Source of the DNA: Sipunculus nudus
Taxonomy: Eukaryota > Annelida > Sipuncula > Golfingiida > Sipunculidae
Assembly: GCA_026874595.1 (NCBI GenBank)
Contig: CM049309.1
Coordinates: 53,726,079 to 53,790,078, forward strand
DNA: 64,000 nucleotides
Direction: 5' to 3'
In this document: one piece after another, positions 36,441-49,800 of the stretch
Numbering within the stretch: position 1 is the stretch's first letter
Layout of the letters: each line of letters begins with the position of its first letter
Notes under the pieces: model-generated
Databases searched by the model: none
Told to the model about the DNA's origin: nothing
What the model saw: only the letters and a program-made list of their open reading frames with translations
Translations under genes and position numbers: made by a program

Positions 36441-37489
36441 TAGCCCGCCGGAACTTTATCATCCATGGACTATAGATAGAATAATCATTCAAGATCCGTC
36501 CGGTTTTGCCAGATGACAATCATAAAATGCCTTTTAAAGAACCAAGTCTAACATAATTCACTTTAATACGACCACGCAAGGTACAGTATATAAGGACAGA
36601 GTATCAGTGTCAGTAGCACTTTATACCATCTTGTACATCTAACCTATTGCAATGAATTTTGTCAACAAACGAGTAGGACAGCTGAAATAAACTTAGCTTA
36701 CATCCAGCTTAAATCATAAAACGTATATACATACGACTGGACTGAAAGCCCTATGTGGCCATGTTTGTCTCCATGTTTTTACAAAAAGTGATGCGACAAG
36801 AAGCATCCGCTCTGACCTCTGATGATGGCATGACTGATATTGCCAAAAAAAGTTCATTTTTGCCACTCTAATAACAGTTCAGTTATTGCGCAATTTAATT
36901 TCCAGTTGTTATTTTCTTTTGTTTCCATTTAATAAATATAACTAATCTCTCTTGAAAAAAAAAAAAAAATACAACGTACTTTAGATCGGAATATCAAAGT
37001 ATTAATTTTCTTTGTTTTATTGAGGGGTACAAATGAAGCTTATCCGTTTATCTTTTTATTTTTATTATTTTTTATTAATATACAATTTATATTCATCCAG
37101 TGGCTTCAAAACACAGCAACAACAAATAATAGCCTGCCATCTAGTGACTATTCTGTGAACTAATCGTCGGTGGACAAACGAACATTTTCCATGTTAAATA
37201 AAATGTCTAGTACCATTCGCAAATAGGTATGAATAATTTATTGTGATTTTTTCTATAATATTATCACGTCATATCTTTATAGGGCTTATGATAAACCTAA
37301 TTAGTTTTATTTTTAAAAAACCCCGCACATTAACTTTAATATTTCAGTCTGACTTAATCTCACTGAGGAGTGCTGAATAAATAATTTAAATAATTATGTA
37401 TTTTTAATCTTTATTTGTTAATAGTTTTTTTCGAGACAAAATCGAATAACATACCATAATTTCATTATATGTGTTAACTGACAAAAGAC

Positions 37490-37715
37490 ACAATTTGTGT
37501 TGATATGTCGTGGTAGTGTATCCGGGGGCGTCCTCATCCGGGTCGTTGCCACGTTGAGCCGGAACTTCCGGTTTACTTGCACTAGCTAATCGACGTGTAT
37601 CTGTGAGCAAAGCGTCGTGCACCGTGCAACTGTCACTGTAATCAAAACAGCTGTCCACAGTCAATGTCCACTCTACAAGAGCCAGAACAATTTTGTTGAT
37701 GACCTGTGAACTAGG
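37490..37715 (+). promoter_or_regulatory. Likely promoter/5' UTR of the TMED gene
   Basis: A clearly less AT-rich stretch directly upstream of the TMED start, set in very AT-rich flanks. A minus-strand open frame (37404-37664) runs divergently here but resembles no known protein. No clear TATA box was found. The promoter call rests on position and composition only. Confidence 0.35.
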
Positions 37716-40700
37716 ATGAATTATTTGCTAGAAATCTCAGCATTCCTGAGCGCCGTATGCGCTGTGGGCTTGGCCGGCGAGTTGACATTCGAACTGCCAG
37801 ATAATGAACGGATGTGTTTTCATGAAATTATAGAAAAAGGCACCAAATGCACCATAGAATTTCAGGTGAGACTAATATTTACAGTATTTTCAGTAACGTA
37901 TTGCCTCCACAGTGGAGCCACTATAGAACGCGGGCTTCGATTCTTTTGAGGAACATATAAATAAAACTGTCTCCTCTCATTCCCTATTTTAACTCCTACT
38001 TTTCCCTGTAGATGTCCCTACACTCAACTCTTCTAACATAAAAATACTAAGCATTAGAAGTTGCCTGAATCTGGAATCGAACCTATGATCTCTAGACTAG
38101 GAGCCCTACACGCTACAAAGTGCGCCATGAAGACGTGATACCAGCAGGAGCAAGTTTTGTTCATTTATATCTGCGATTGAAGAGGCATCTGTCACAAAAA
38201 TGGGAAACCATTTACTATTTTAACAGGAAAATTAAGCTTTAGGTGGGGGCTCCGCCCCCACACCCCCGTTCAGACGGGGAACCCAGGTTCCCCGGACCCC
38301 TCCTCCTCTAATATTATAAACTCCAGCTATGAGCAAAATTAAATACGGGAATTTTGAGGAAAATAATATGTATCGGCCTTTTCCAGGAAACAATTTATTA
38401 TGCCACGCCCGTTGTACCGGCGGCAGTTTCTTTAGTTCTGCCCCAGTGGGGCATCCAAAGTTCTGTGTATGATGTAAACAGTTTATTACGGTATCAACAT
38501 CGTGTACAGTATAAATATGATCTTGATAATTTGATAAATAATACATATTTTTTATATTAATAATTTTATAACTATTATTAGTATTAATATATATAGATAT
38601 TCATATATATATATATATGTCAGAGACGAGATTGAAATCCAAGCGGATTTTAAATTCGCCTAGACGAGATTGCGATTGTGATCTCGCCTAGGCGAGATTG
38701 CAATTGTGATCTCGGCTAGACGGAATTTAGACTCGCCTAGACGAGATCACAATCGCAATCTCGCCTAGGCGAGATTAAAATCCATCATGGAGCAGGCCAG
38801 GATTTTAATCTCGCCTAGGCGAGTTTAAAATCTGTCTGGTGTCATCCAGGCGAGTTTAAAATCTGCCTGATATCACTTGGGCGAGTTTAAAATCTGCCTA
38901 GGCGAGATTAAAATAGTGATCTGATCTAATTTCCCAATAGGAAAGATGTTTTCAGTCAGATTTTTAATATTTTAACACTGAATGGTTATGTATAGTTCAC
39001 AAGTTATATATTTATTAATATTTACAGAATATTATATTATTAATGTAATAATTAACATTAATTTTGGAAATGGAATATTTTATATTATATATTTTTTATT
39101 AATATGGTTATGTATAGTTCACAAGTAATATATATTTAATAATATTTACAGATTATTATAATATTTATGTAATAATTAACATTAATTTTTTTTATTTTAT
39201 ATTTTTATTTATAAACTAGGTAATAAGAAACTTACATTGGTATTGTATATGGCATATTAAAATGATATATGATGTGGGCTGCTGCTGATTATTTACATAA
39301 TAATTTTGTTGTCAATATTTATTTGAAGGGAAACTGGTATTAGTAATATTAGTAATGTAGTATTTTAAAAAGACAAAAGGAACATAGCTCATTTATTTTT
39401 TATCAATATAATTCAATGCATGTTCACATGCATAAATGATCTATTACTCTATGAATCTAGAAATCATATTTTTTCTGATATGATATAATACTGTCCAAAA
39501 AAAGGCAGTTATCTTGTAACACAGTCTACATAAATATTGAAGCTTCACAAAATGCCTCACAAATCATTAAAAAAAAGATCAGAAGAATATTATATACATT
39601 ATAAGAAAAGACTAAATAAGAAAAAGAAATATTCACATGCATACATCTGTGTATCAACTTTTACCTTTTCTCATATGATGTTTAATTACCAAAAAAATGG
39701 ATGGTGTATCAAAGTCCATCATAAATACTGATACCCTGCATATTTTGTACCATAAGTGTACATGTTTTGACTGTTGAGTGTTGAATACCTGGGTGAAAAG
39801 AAACATTTGAACTAGATCAACCAACTAATTTGTTATGTTTGTCCTGTAAGAACTATCAAATAGGATGATTGTTTATGTTAATGTGTAATATATTCATTAA
39901 ATAGTGAAGTAATAGCTATCTAGACTAATCTATCTATCTATCTATCTATCTATGATTGATTCAATATGCAAGTGGATGACATTTTCCCCCAGATTTGCTC
40001 TTCATAATATCTCATAAGTGTGCTTCAATATACCTCTTGTTACTTTCTAATTGCATATATTTAAATACAATTACAAATTATTTTTTTGTAAAAATTATTA
40101 GTGATATTTACAAACACAAGTTTTTTAAGAAAACTGGAGAAAAAAAATAAAGATTAATAAATGTTTTGTAAATAATTGGTATGATAAGGATGCTGTAGAC
40201 CACATGAAACACATCAAAGGTGCAAATAATAATCAAATATCTATTTCATAATTCTGTTTCCAAAATTAATGTTAATTATCACATGAATAACTATTGCATT
40301 ACTGTAAAAAAGTTAATTATTACATTAATACTATAATATTCTGTAAATATTAATAAATATATTACCTTTTAACTATATATAACCATTCAGTGTTAAAATA
40401 TTGAAAATCTGACTGAAAACATCTTTCATATGTCAATTACAATGCTTAATATATTAGGAAATTAGATCAGATCACTATTTTAATCTCGCCTAGGCAGATC
40501 TAAACTCGCCTAAGTAATATCAGGCAGATTTTAAACTCGCCTGGATGACACCAGACAGATTTTAAACTGGCCTAGGCGAGATTAAAATCCTGGCCTGCTC
40601 CATGATGGATTTTAATCTCGCCTAGACGAGATTGCAATTGTGATCTCGGCTAGACGGATTTTAAACTCGCCTAGAGATCACAATCGCAATCTCGTCTAGG

Positions 40701-40773
40701 CGAATTTAAAATCCGCCTGGATTTTAATCTCTTCTCTGACATATATATGTATTGCCACTTCTTGTACTAAATG

Positions 40774-40826
<53 letters not shown>

Positions 40827-43800
40827 CAGAGTCATAAATTTAAAAACAGTGGGACGGGTCTGACTTAATACCCCAACGGACCCAAACATACCCAAATGGA
40901 CCCGAACAGACCTATGAATTACCCCAACAGAACTAAGAATGACCCCAATGGACCTGTTTATTTCTCCACCGGATCACTTGGTTATATTAACTTATTATTG
41001 AGTGTATATGTAAATTGTCTAATCATAAAAAAAAACGGAAAATAACCCCGACGGGACTAGCAATGACCCCTAACAGACCTGTTGGTTATATTAACTTATT
41101 ATTGAGTGGAAATAAATTGTCTAATGATATAAAAAAAAGTAGAAAATAACCCCAACAGGACTAGGAATGACCCCAACGGACCTGTTAATTACCCCAATGG
41201 ACCAATTGGTTGTATTTAATTTAACATCCTTTATTAACCTGTATTGAATAGATCCTAAATTGTTGATTAAAAAATGAGAAGGGTTCATTCACAGCTAACA
41301 GGCATATATACACAAAAAATGTCAGGACTGTGAATCATGTTGTTTTAATTATCATTGTCAGCTCATAATAATGCATCAATAAAAGTGGTAAAATCTCCTT
41401 ATTTATAAAGGTTAAAAATATATCCAAATGCAATAAAAGGAGCCAAACAGAACATAACCATTAAAAACAATATCCATAATACAGTCATCCATGCATATTA
41501 CACATGAGGATGAGTTTATGTTGTTAAATGGCCAAGTATATTTCCCACTTGATTGTCCTTCTTAGGTACAGATAACGGAGTCTACTCAACCCTGGCATTA
41601 ACTGGCATACATATACACAACATATATAATACAATTCAAAATAATGACTCATTTGTGAGAAAAGGGATATGTTCAAATAAGCTGTCAAGGATGTTTTTCA
41701 GGTGTGACAGGATCAAAGTTATAGTGGTTGTCTTTATTGGACTGTTATCACTGTTATCAAGAAGAAAGCTATTTTGTTTTATAAAGGGTAATATGTGATA
41801 AAAGAATATTGGATAAAACGTTTTGCAATAACTTCAAGATAGTATTTAAAATATAGTTTACCCATGTGCTTTCAAGTATTTCTATTTTGTGTCAAAACAA
41901 TAATTCAGTGAATGTTTCAAGGCCTGATACTACAAACATATACGTACAATGTTCATATATGATGACAACAGCCCCTTTTGACATTCCATAAGAGAAAAGT
42001 ACATAAATTTTAACATTATGTAATGATATATTATCTTTAGTGTAGCTATCATGCACTTATATATATATTTGAGAACCAGACTAGATATATTTTGTTTGCA
42101 GTTTTTCCTTTAAAAATTTAACTAGAAGACCTTTCTAATTCTAGCATGACTGAAACTTTAAGTGAACCATACCCCTATATATTGTTTTTTTTAAAGTAAC
42201 TAAATGTAATTAATTACTTTGCCAAAGTAATTGTAATTTAATCATTACTTTGTCAAATTAATGTAATTTGTAATTGTAATTGGGATTTTTGGAAGTAATT
42301 GTAATGATATATATATATATATGTTTTTATGATTCCTAGTCCCGTCGGGGTTATATTCCTTTTTTTTTATGATTAGACAATTTACATATACACTCAATAA
42401 TAAGTTAATATAACCAATTGATCCTGTGGAGTAATAAACAGGTCCGTTGGGGTCATTCTTAGTTCCGTTGGGGTAATTCATAGGTCCGTTGGGGTACGTT
42501 TGGGTATTTAGTCAGACCCCAGTTGGACCTGTCACTTGTCAGAGAGACCACCATCTGTAAAGACCACCTGTGAATTAAGACCACTCTCATCAGGTCTGAA
42601 GATACCGGTACTTAAGTTTTAAAGTGTCGGTAGGAGGGATAGCTCCAGCCTTCTGCATCAACTGTCATGTTTATCCACAGCATTGCACACACCTGGACTT
42701 ATCACGGGAGTTTGAGGTAGTACAAGACCAGGGGGGCGGCACCTAGACCCAGGTGTGGCTTTGTAGTTTTACAGAGCTACAGGTAGCTAGCAGTGTGCTA
42801 AGAACATTCTGCGCAGCACTTGTTCTGAATACTCTAGGCCCTGTGTGTTTGGTGCCTCTCCTAGTGACTGGACCACTGGTTACACACACGACTGTTTCAT
42901 TGACTGTTACCTCCTGTGAGCTGCATGTATTTCCTTTCAGCTGGGTGGGCCAGGAAGTAAGCAGTGATGATATAACACATACACCCCACTGGCTGAAATA
43001 ATCATGCAAGCTCACTATGACAGGCTCCCAAAACATAGTCAGAATTAATCATTAAAAGTGCTTTGCAGACCATTTGATATGCTCTGCTCTGTCCGTTAAA
43101 TAAATGAAGGCAGAGGCCTTTGGCTCTGTATTTACTACAGTGCCACAACTGGGTCTAGGTGAGATTTTGCTTGGCAATGTGCCCAATATAGCTACAGTAT
43201 TGCTTCCATGACCAGTAGGGTGCAAGCACTGCAGCAAAATATGTTGAGACTAAGAGTTTAGCTCATTGGTCATTGGAAAGATCTGTATAAAAACGTATGG
43301 GCTCATGTTCCTTGTGTGACATGAAGGCACTAATAACCCAAGTTTCACAGGTTGTGCCAAGCACCTGAGTGAAACCTGTGTTTTACTTGGTATTACCCAG
43401 GATTCCTGGGTTTTACCCCAAGTTCTCATTGAATAGAGTGATGTGCTCTGCACAGCCAAACATAAGTTTGTGAGTGGTAAATGGCTTCTTTTAGACAGGG
43501 ATGATGTGGTCAGAGCCACTTGCTACTTATATTCAGTAATATGTGAATAGCTTCTGCTGACTGATCAGAATTCTTATTAGTCTGGTTGCTATAGTGCATG
43601 CACAGTTACAACTGTCATATGAAAGAGCAGCAACAATTGAACTCTGAGAGCATACAGGATAAAAACACAGACACATATATCAAGGTGATATATTGATGGG
43701 TTATGATCCATAGTAAGTTTAATTCTGTATAAGATTTAAGCCGTCAATTTCTATCACACAAAGAGTCCTAGAATTACATGTCTGTTATCCCAGCCAATGA

Positions 43801-46800
43801 ACATGAGGTAAACTCTTACCATTTTCAGGTTTGTATTTTTAAAGAGAAATTGGCAATATTACGGCAGATTCTGACCATAATTTACCACATATATTAAGGT
43901 GAAATTCTGCACAGCTCTCAATTGTCATAGCTGATTATCCCATAAGAATGGACTCCTCACTTTTATTCAGTGACTAGCGCAATGTTGGGTTCATAAAATA
44001 GATTCAGATTGCCCAAAAAGTGTTATTATAACACTCTATATATATAACTGTATGATTAAACATGTTTTTACAGTTCTATTTATTGTACTGTTGTTCACAA
44101 AAGGAGTGAAATGTGATCATAAAGCAAGGCCCGCTCCCCCTCAAAACATTTTTTAGCCAAATTCATGTCTTTTAAGTCATAGAATCAGACCAGTTCAAAA
44201 AACATTTCCAACTGATGACAGTGTGACATGTAACATCAATCATCTGGGACTGAGTACAGTTAACTTAATAAGTCATATAAGGCGCTATCTTTTCATGGCG
44301 TACACAATATTTTAATTGTTCACCAAAGAAGTAAATGCAGAATGCCCGGGTTGCACCACTTAATTTTTAGCTCAGCTGACTTTCAGTCATGACTTTCAGT
44401 CATGCGGGGCTATAGCGATGGGTCTTTGTCCGTCGTCCTTCCGTTTGTCGTTGGCCGGCCGTCCATCCGTTAGCAGGGCACAAATCGTAACCTTAGGGGC
44501 TAGGGCCATGAACCCTATGCAGTCTTAGAGGTTCTAAAAAGATCTCCTTGCAAACCTGAAATTAGGTCACTGCGACCTATATTCTCGAAGTTATGGGGTG
44601 TGTTTGCACCCCCCAGAAATAATTCTTTTAGCCAAAATTTTCATCCCAAACCTTCCATCTTTCATTTTCAGGCAAACTTTTCAATCTATACTTTCCATCT
44701 GTTATATATGGCTTACCTACCAATAGGGGAAGAAGCCTATTGATGTTGAGTTCAAAAGGTCAAGGTCACAATATTGTTCTAAATGCTTGTGAACATATTT
44801 CAAGTGAAACTGTTCAACCCAAACCTTCAGTCTTTCACATATGCCACATCTATGCATCACTCAATGTGATTCAAACTTCATATTTATGGGTCTTTTTGCA
44901 TGAAGAAGTAACTAATTGTATCCGCCAATACAGAGTTTTTCACCTGAAATTCGGCATGCGTATACATCCTGGATAGCTTTTCTGATTTTATGACAGGTGG
45001 CGCCACCTACATTCACGTTTACGCTGCAGACATCCAAGCTCATATCTGGGGAACTGTTTGACTGATTGGGCCAAAATTTTGCAAGTGTATAGATCTTACA
45101 TAGCTCTTTATCATACGCAAAACTAGTGGCGCCACCTGCCGCCATTTTTGTACAGCATCCGTCTGATTGTCTGCCATGGGATAAAATCACTCATATCTCG
45201 ACAGTGGTTTGACATGTCTGCCTAAAATTTTGCAGGTTTATATATTCCCGACAGCTCTCTTGATTTTCTGACAGGTGGCGCCACCTGCATTCTAGTTTAT
45301 GCAGCAGACATCCAAGCTCATATCTTGGGAACCATTTGACCGATTGGGCCAAAGTTTTGCATGTGTATAGTTCTCACATAGCTCTTTATCATTTGCAAAA
45401 CTGGTGGCGCCACCTTCAACAATTTTTGCATAGCGTCCATCTGTTTGTCTGCCATGGGCTAAAATCACTCATAAACATATAGTGGTTTGACTTATCTGCC
45501 TCAAATTTTGCATATGTATACAACTTGGACGGCTTTCTGGATTTTGTGGTAGGTGGCGCAACCTACATACACCATTTGGCTGCAGACATCCATGCTAATA
45601 TGCAACACTTCACTCTATTTCCCCTTGCCACTCAATCCATGCCTCACTTCACCCGTTCCACTCTGATTTAGGCGGATACATGTAGTCGCTTGTCGACTAC
45701 CCGTATTCTAGTTGATTTTGAGGTCAGCTGGTCAGGAGGTTAAAGGTTGCAGGTCTAAGTTATTCACTCATTTGTTGCCAAGTAATTACACCCTGCCAGA
45801 TGTAATTGGTTAGTAGTTACCCATCATTTAAAAAGAATCCAGTTGATATGTGGGCAAAAGGCCAAGGTCATAGGTCAGGTCAACTTATTTTGTAGCCCAT
45901 CTCTATTTTTCATGTATATAAAAGGTTGCACTCCAGCTGGTACCTCTCACCGTGTGGCTGTAATTGTGAGTGACACTGGTGACATATGATTCCCTTTTGT
46001 ATCAGGCCATTAAGTGATAAGGCTGAGTGATAAGTACCTCGTTACTGCATAACAAAACACTGTTGTTGGAATATACTTCAGCCAGGAATTAACACTATGA
46101 GAGTATAGTATTAAGTTTAGCTACTGATTTATAAGATGATGGGAACATTTTTCAGTTTATTTTATGGAATCATAGCAATAAACTTAGTTTCCTAGGTATC
46201 TGAATATTTTTATATAAATCACCACATATAAAAGCAAGTGTTTGTTCTCATAATATGTGGATGTGAACTTGATTTAGGATGGCTTTATTTTATTACAAGA
46301 CTCTTAGTCATGCTTTCTGCGTTTCTTTTCTTTCAGGTTTTGCAGTTTACCAACCCTGCTTACCCCATTGAAAAGCAGTGATAATAAAAAAATATTGGAC
46401 CTACACTTTTACATTTGCATATCTATAAATCTGATATGAGCGCCTGAACATGCCATTTAAATTGTTTTGGACATTCATTACTGTAACATCATTTGGAGAA
46501 TTTGCCCCAGGTTTGGTCTCTTATTGGAGGATGTGTTATATCAAATGTCAGACTTTTCAGAAATCCATTATGTCTGCCAGTTAGCCACCTTTTTAGCGAA
46601 CCTGTGAGCTTATGCAATTGTGCGGCGTCGTGCGGCGTCTGTACGTTTACCATAGCTATCTCAAAAACGGCAGGAGCTAGATTCACAAATTTTTTTGCAA
46701 ATAATCAATCATCCAAAAAACTATATCGGATTTTGTTTATTTTTTTTTTCTAACTGCATTTTCTTAGATTTTATAGGGAAAAAGCTAAAAAAGCTTTAAA

Positions 46801-49800
46801 AATCTTCTTCTCCAAAACTGTCAAGCCAAATTGTCCAATATTTCACAGAAATGATCCCTGGAACAATCTTTCTCAAGTTTGTTCGAATGGTTCCAGTTCG
46901 GAGATTTTTGGCTGAGTTACGGGAAGCTGAACTTAGCCAGTTTGCTGTATCTTCCTATATGAGTTATAATCCAAACCTGCAAAACGTTTTTTGACTGATG
47001 CCACTGAAGCCAGTTTGTTAAATATTTTACAAGAATAATCCCTACAATAATTCTCATAATAATTGTCATTAATGGTTCCACATGAATGAATTTTGGCTGA
47101 ATTATGGAGATAGAATTGAGTCATTTTACCATATATATTAGCTATGTGATGCTGTTACATCTAGCCTGGCACCAGTTTATCAGCATCTATTATATCATGC
47201 CATTAGACATTTAGATTTCAGGTTATCTTTGGTTAATATTGACAAGAAAGTTTTTTTAAAATCTTTTAAAAAATTTAGTTTTATGATTTAAGTTATTTAT
47301 CATACCAGGCAATGTTACAATCATGGATATCCAGCTCTCTGTGGCTATATAAAGACAACTGTACGTGGATTATAAATTTTTGGTATCCCTACTCAACTTT
47401 ATTCAAGAATTTGCCATCAATGAGATATATCTGTATTTTAATTTTGCATTCAGTATGCATTCGTTATAATTTTACATATAATTCTGATTTCTTTTTTATA
47501 AAAAGTCAGCTGAAAAGCATTTTGTATTGGGAAAATAAATTTCAAAGTTATTTCAAGTAGGGACCATTTTTGTGTACAGATGGCAGCACTTGGTTTACCA
47601 TTGGCAGATTGCCAGTGCCTTGATGTTGACCATTAGCCAAGATGATGTCAGCTCTATAAATAGTTTTGGCACAGTGCCAGGATTGGAGGAAAGTGCAGCC
47701 AGGTATAGGTCAAGAGTTTACTCAGTGCAGTAGCTGCATTCTATTTATAGCTTTGGCAGACTGCTCACTGCATCATATTTTGCACCAAAGTTCAGCCTGA
47801 ATCTATTTATAGCTTTGGCAGACTGCCAGCTGTGTCAGATTTATATTCATCATTTCAAGAGTTCACTCAGTGCAGCCAGGTACAGGTCAAAAGTTCACTC
47901 AGTCTAGCCAGGTGCAGGTCAAGAGTTCACTCAGTGCAGTAGCTTGAGGCAGCAATTTGTCAAAGGTCACTTGGGGACAGCTGCCTTACTCACCTAAGCC
48001 TTGTCAGCCCAGTGCATCAAACTCTGGGGAAGTTTGATGTATTGGCCTAATATTTTGACCTGTCTATGTGTCTTTGATGGCTTTCTTGCTCACAAGACAG
48101 GTGTCGCCACCTACAATGACTTTTACATAGAATGTGTCCCTGCTTTTTTCTCAGGAGGAGTTTGATATGTCAGTCTGAAATTGGGCATATGTATATATCT
48201 CTGATAGCTTCGTTGTATACAAGACTGGTGGTGCCAGCTACAATCATTTTTATGTTGTGTGCACCCATGCCAGAATTTCAGCAGAGATGTTTGTGTAATT
48301 GTTTCATATTCATAATGTTTAGTACTTGCATTGTTCATATACATGAAAAGTAATGGTCCAGCATTGAAGCATTATCCCTGGTGTATTTCCCAATGCACAG
48401 GTTCGCATTAGGCCTGTAGGCCTTGTCAGTGCAGTTTCAGTAATTTTCCTTCAATTTTTGGTCCGACTTAGAGAATGGTTGTTGTCTGATTTCAGACCTG
48501 TCAGAAGTCCAAAATGGCAACCAGGCAACCATCTTTAAATTCCTTTTGATCATATTATCTCAAGAACTGTTAAAGTGAAGGCAGTTGGACGTATATTAAT
48601 GTATTCTTGCAAAGGATTGGGTCAAATATTTCTTAATAAATATTATCATCATATATGAAAGTGCAGTACAGTTGGCTTGTATTGAATAAAAATTCATACA
48701 GAAGCACCTGTTTCTCAGTAATTCTTGCATGGATTTCCTTGTTTTTTTGCTATATATTTTGATCTTATATTTGCCCTTTGTGGTGTTCCTTTTGAGACTG
48801 ACAGGTATCAAGAAAGCTATGGGAATAGTTCTGGATACCTTAACAATCATACATTTTCCTCAGACCATCAATTCACTGTGTTTTAACCAGACATAGGTGA
48901 TATATATTTCTGTTGTCGTAGAAAATTTCAACAAATTGGCAAATTGGTTCTTCAAAATTTGACTGGATGTGGTGAATCTCAGCCCATGATGTCACAGGTC
49001 ATGCTTGGCAGCTGAGCGTCATGACCCATGGGTCACTTGTTAGTTTAGCTGACTGAAAGTCATCTGAGCTATAGCAATCACCCTTTGGCTGTCGTCAGTC
49101 TGTCTGTCTATCTGTTAACCAGGCACAAATGGTAAGGTCCCTGAAAATTTTCCTTGAAAATCTTAAATAAGGTCTCTGTTACCCATATCCTCCAAGCTGT
49201 GGGGCTCAGAAGTACCCCCCCCCCCCCCCCAGAATAATTGTATTGCGGATACTTTGTTTGCGGGTTTATGTAAACTGCTGCGCCCCGATTTTGTTTTGAC
49301 CTCTTACATTTCCTCTGCGCTCTGCGTCCATTTGTGCGTCTGTTTCCACACATTAACCCACATATCTTGGGAACTGTTTGACCAATCAGGAAAAAAAATT
49401 TGTACATATGTAGCCCTTGGATAGCTTTATAACATACACTAAAAATGGTGACGCCACCTGCAACCATGTTTGTACAGTGTCCATCTGTTCGTCTGCCTTG
49501 GGTTAAAATCACTCGTATCTCTGCAGTGGTTTGACTAATTCACCTGAAATTCGGCATGAGTATACATCCTGGATAGCTTTCTTGAATTTATGACAGGAAG
49601 TGCCAACTACATTCACGTTTACGCTGCAGACATCCAAGCTCATATCTCAGGAACTGTTTGACCAATTGGGCCAAAATTTTGCATGTGAATAGATAACACA
49701 TAGCTCTTTATCATACGCAAAATTGGTGGAGCCACCTGCAATCATTTTTGCACAGCATCCATCTGTTTGTCTGCCATAGGATAAAATCACTCATATCACT

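Larger units (their letters stand above)
44367..49039 (+). mobile_element. Helentron-related non-autonomous element (5' end 44367, 3' end 49039)
   Basis: It starts TTAGCTCAGCTGACTTTCAG with the 10-mer GCTCAGCTGA at 44370-44379. Next come CCGTCGTCC and CAGGGCACAAATCGTAACC, as at the autonomous 5' end. It ends GCAGCTGAGCGTCATGACCC, with a GACCCATGGGTC palindrome and CTTG|TT at 49039. Whether both ends belong to a single 4.7-kb element or to two truncated ones is uncertain, because other elements lie between them. No transposase gene is present. Confidence 0.6.

Noticed and set aside
37404-37664. Divergent 86-codon minus-strand frame beside TMED
   Set aside because: Resembles no known protein. 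It is better explained as promoter/5' UTR sequence of less AT-rich composition.
38060-38130. Functional tRNA gene
   Set aside because: The B box is perfect but no acceptor stem pairs around it, so only a tRNA-derived repeat is claimed.
42743-43519. Overlapping open frames on both strands
   Set aside because: Both strands are open by chance in a GC-balanced patch. No motif, signal peptide or splice pattern supports a gene.
49108-49512. 134-codon minus-strand open frame
   Set aside because: It sits wholly within the non-autonomous Helentron-type repeat. Tandem homologues at 45 kb do not preserve it, and no domain is visible.
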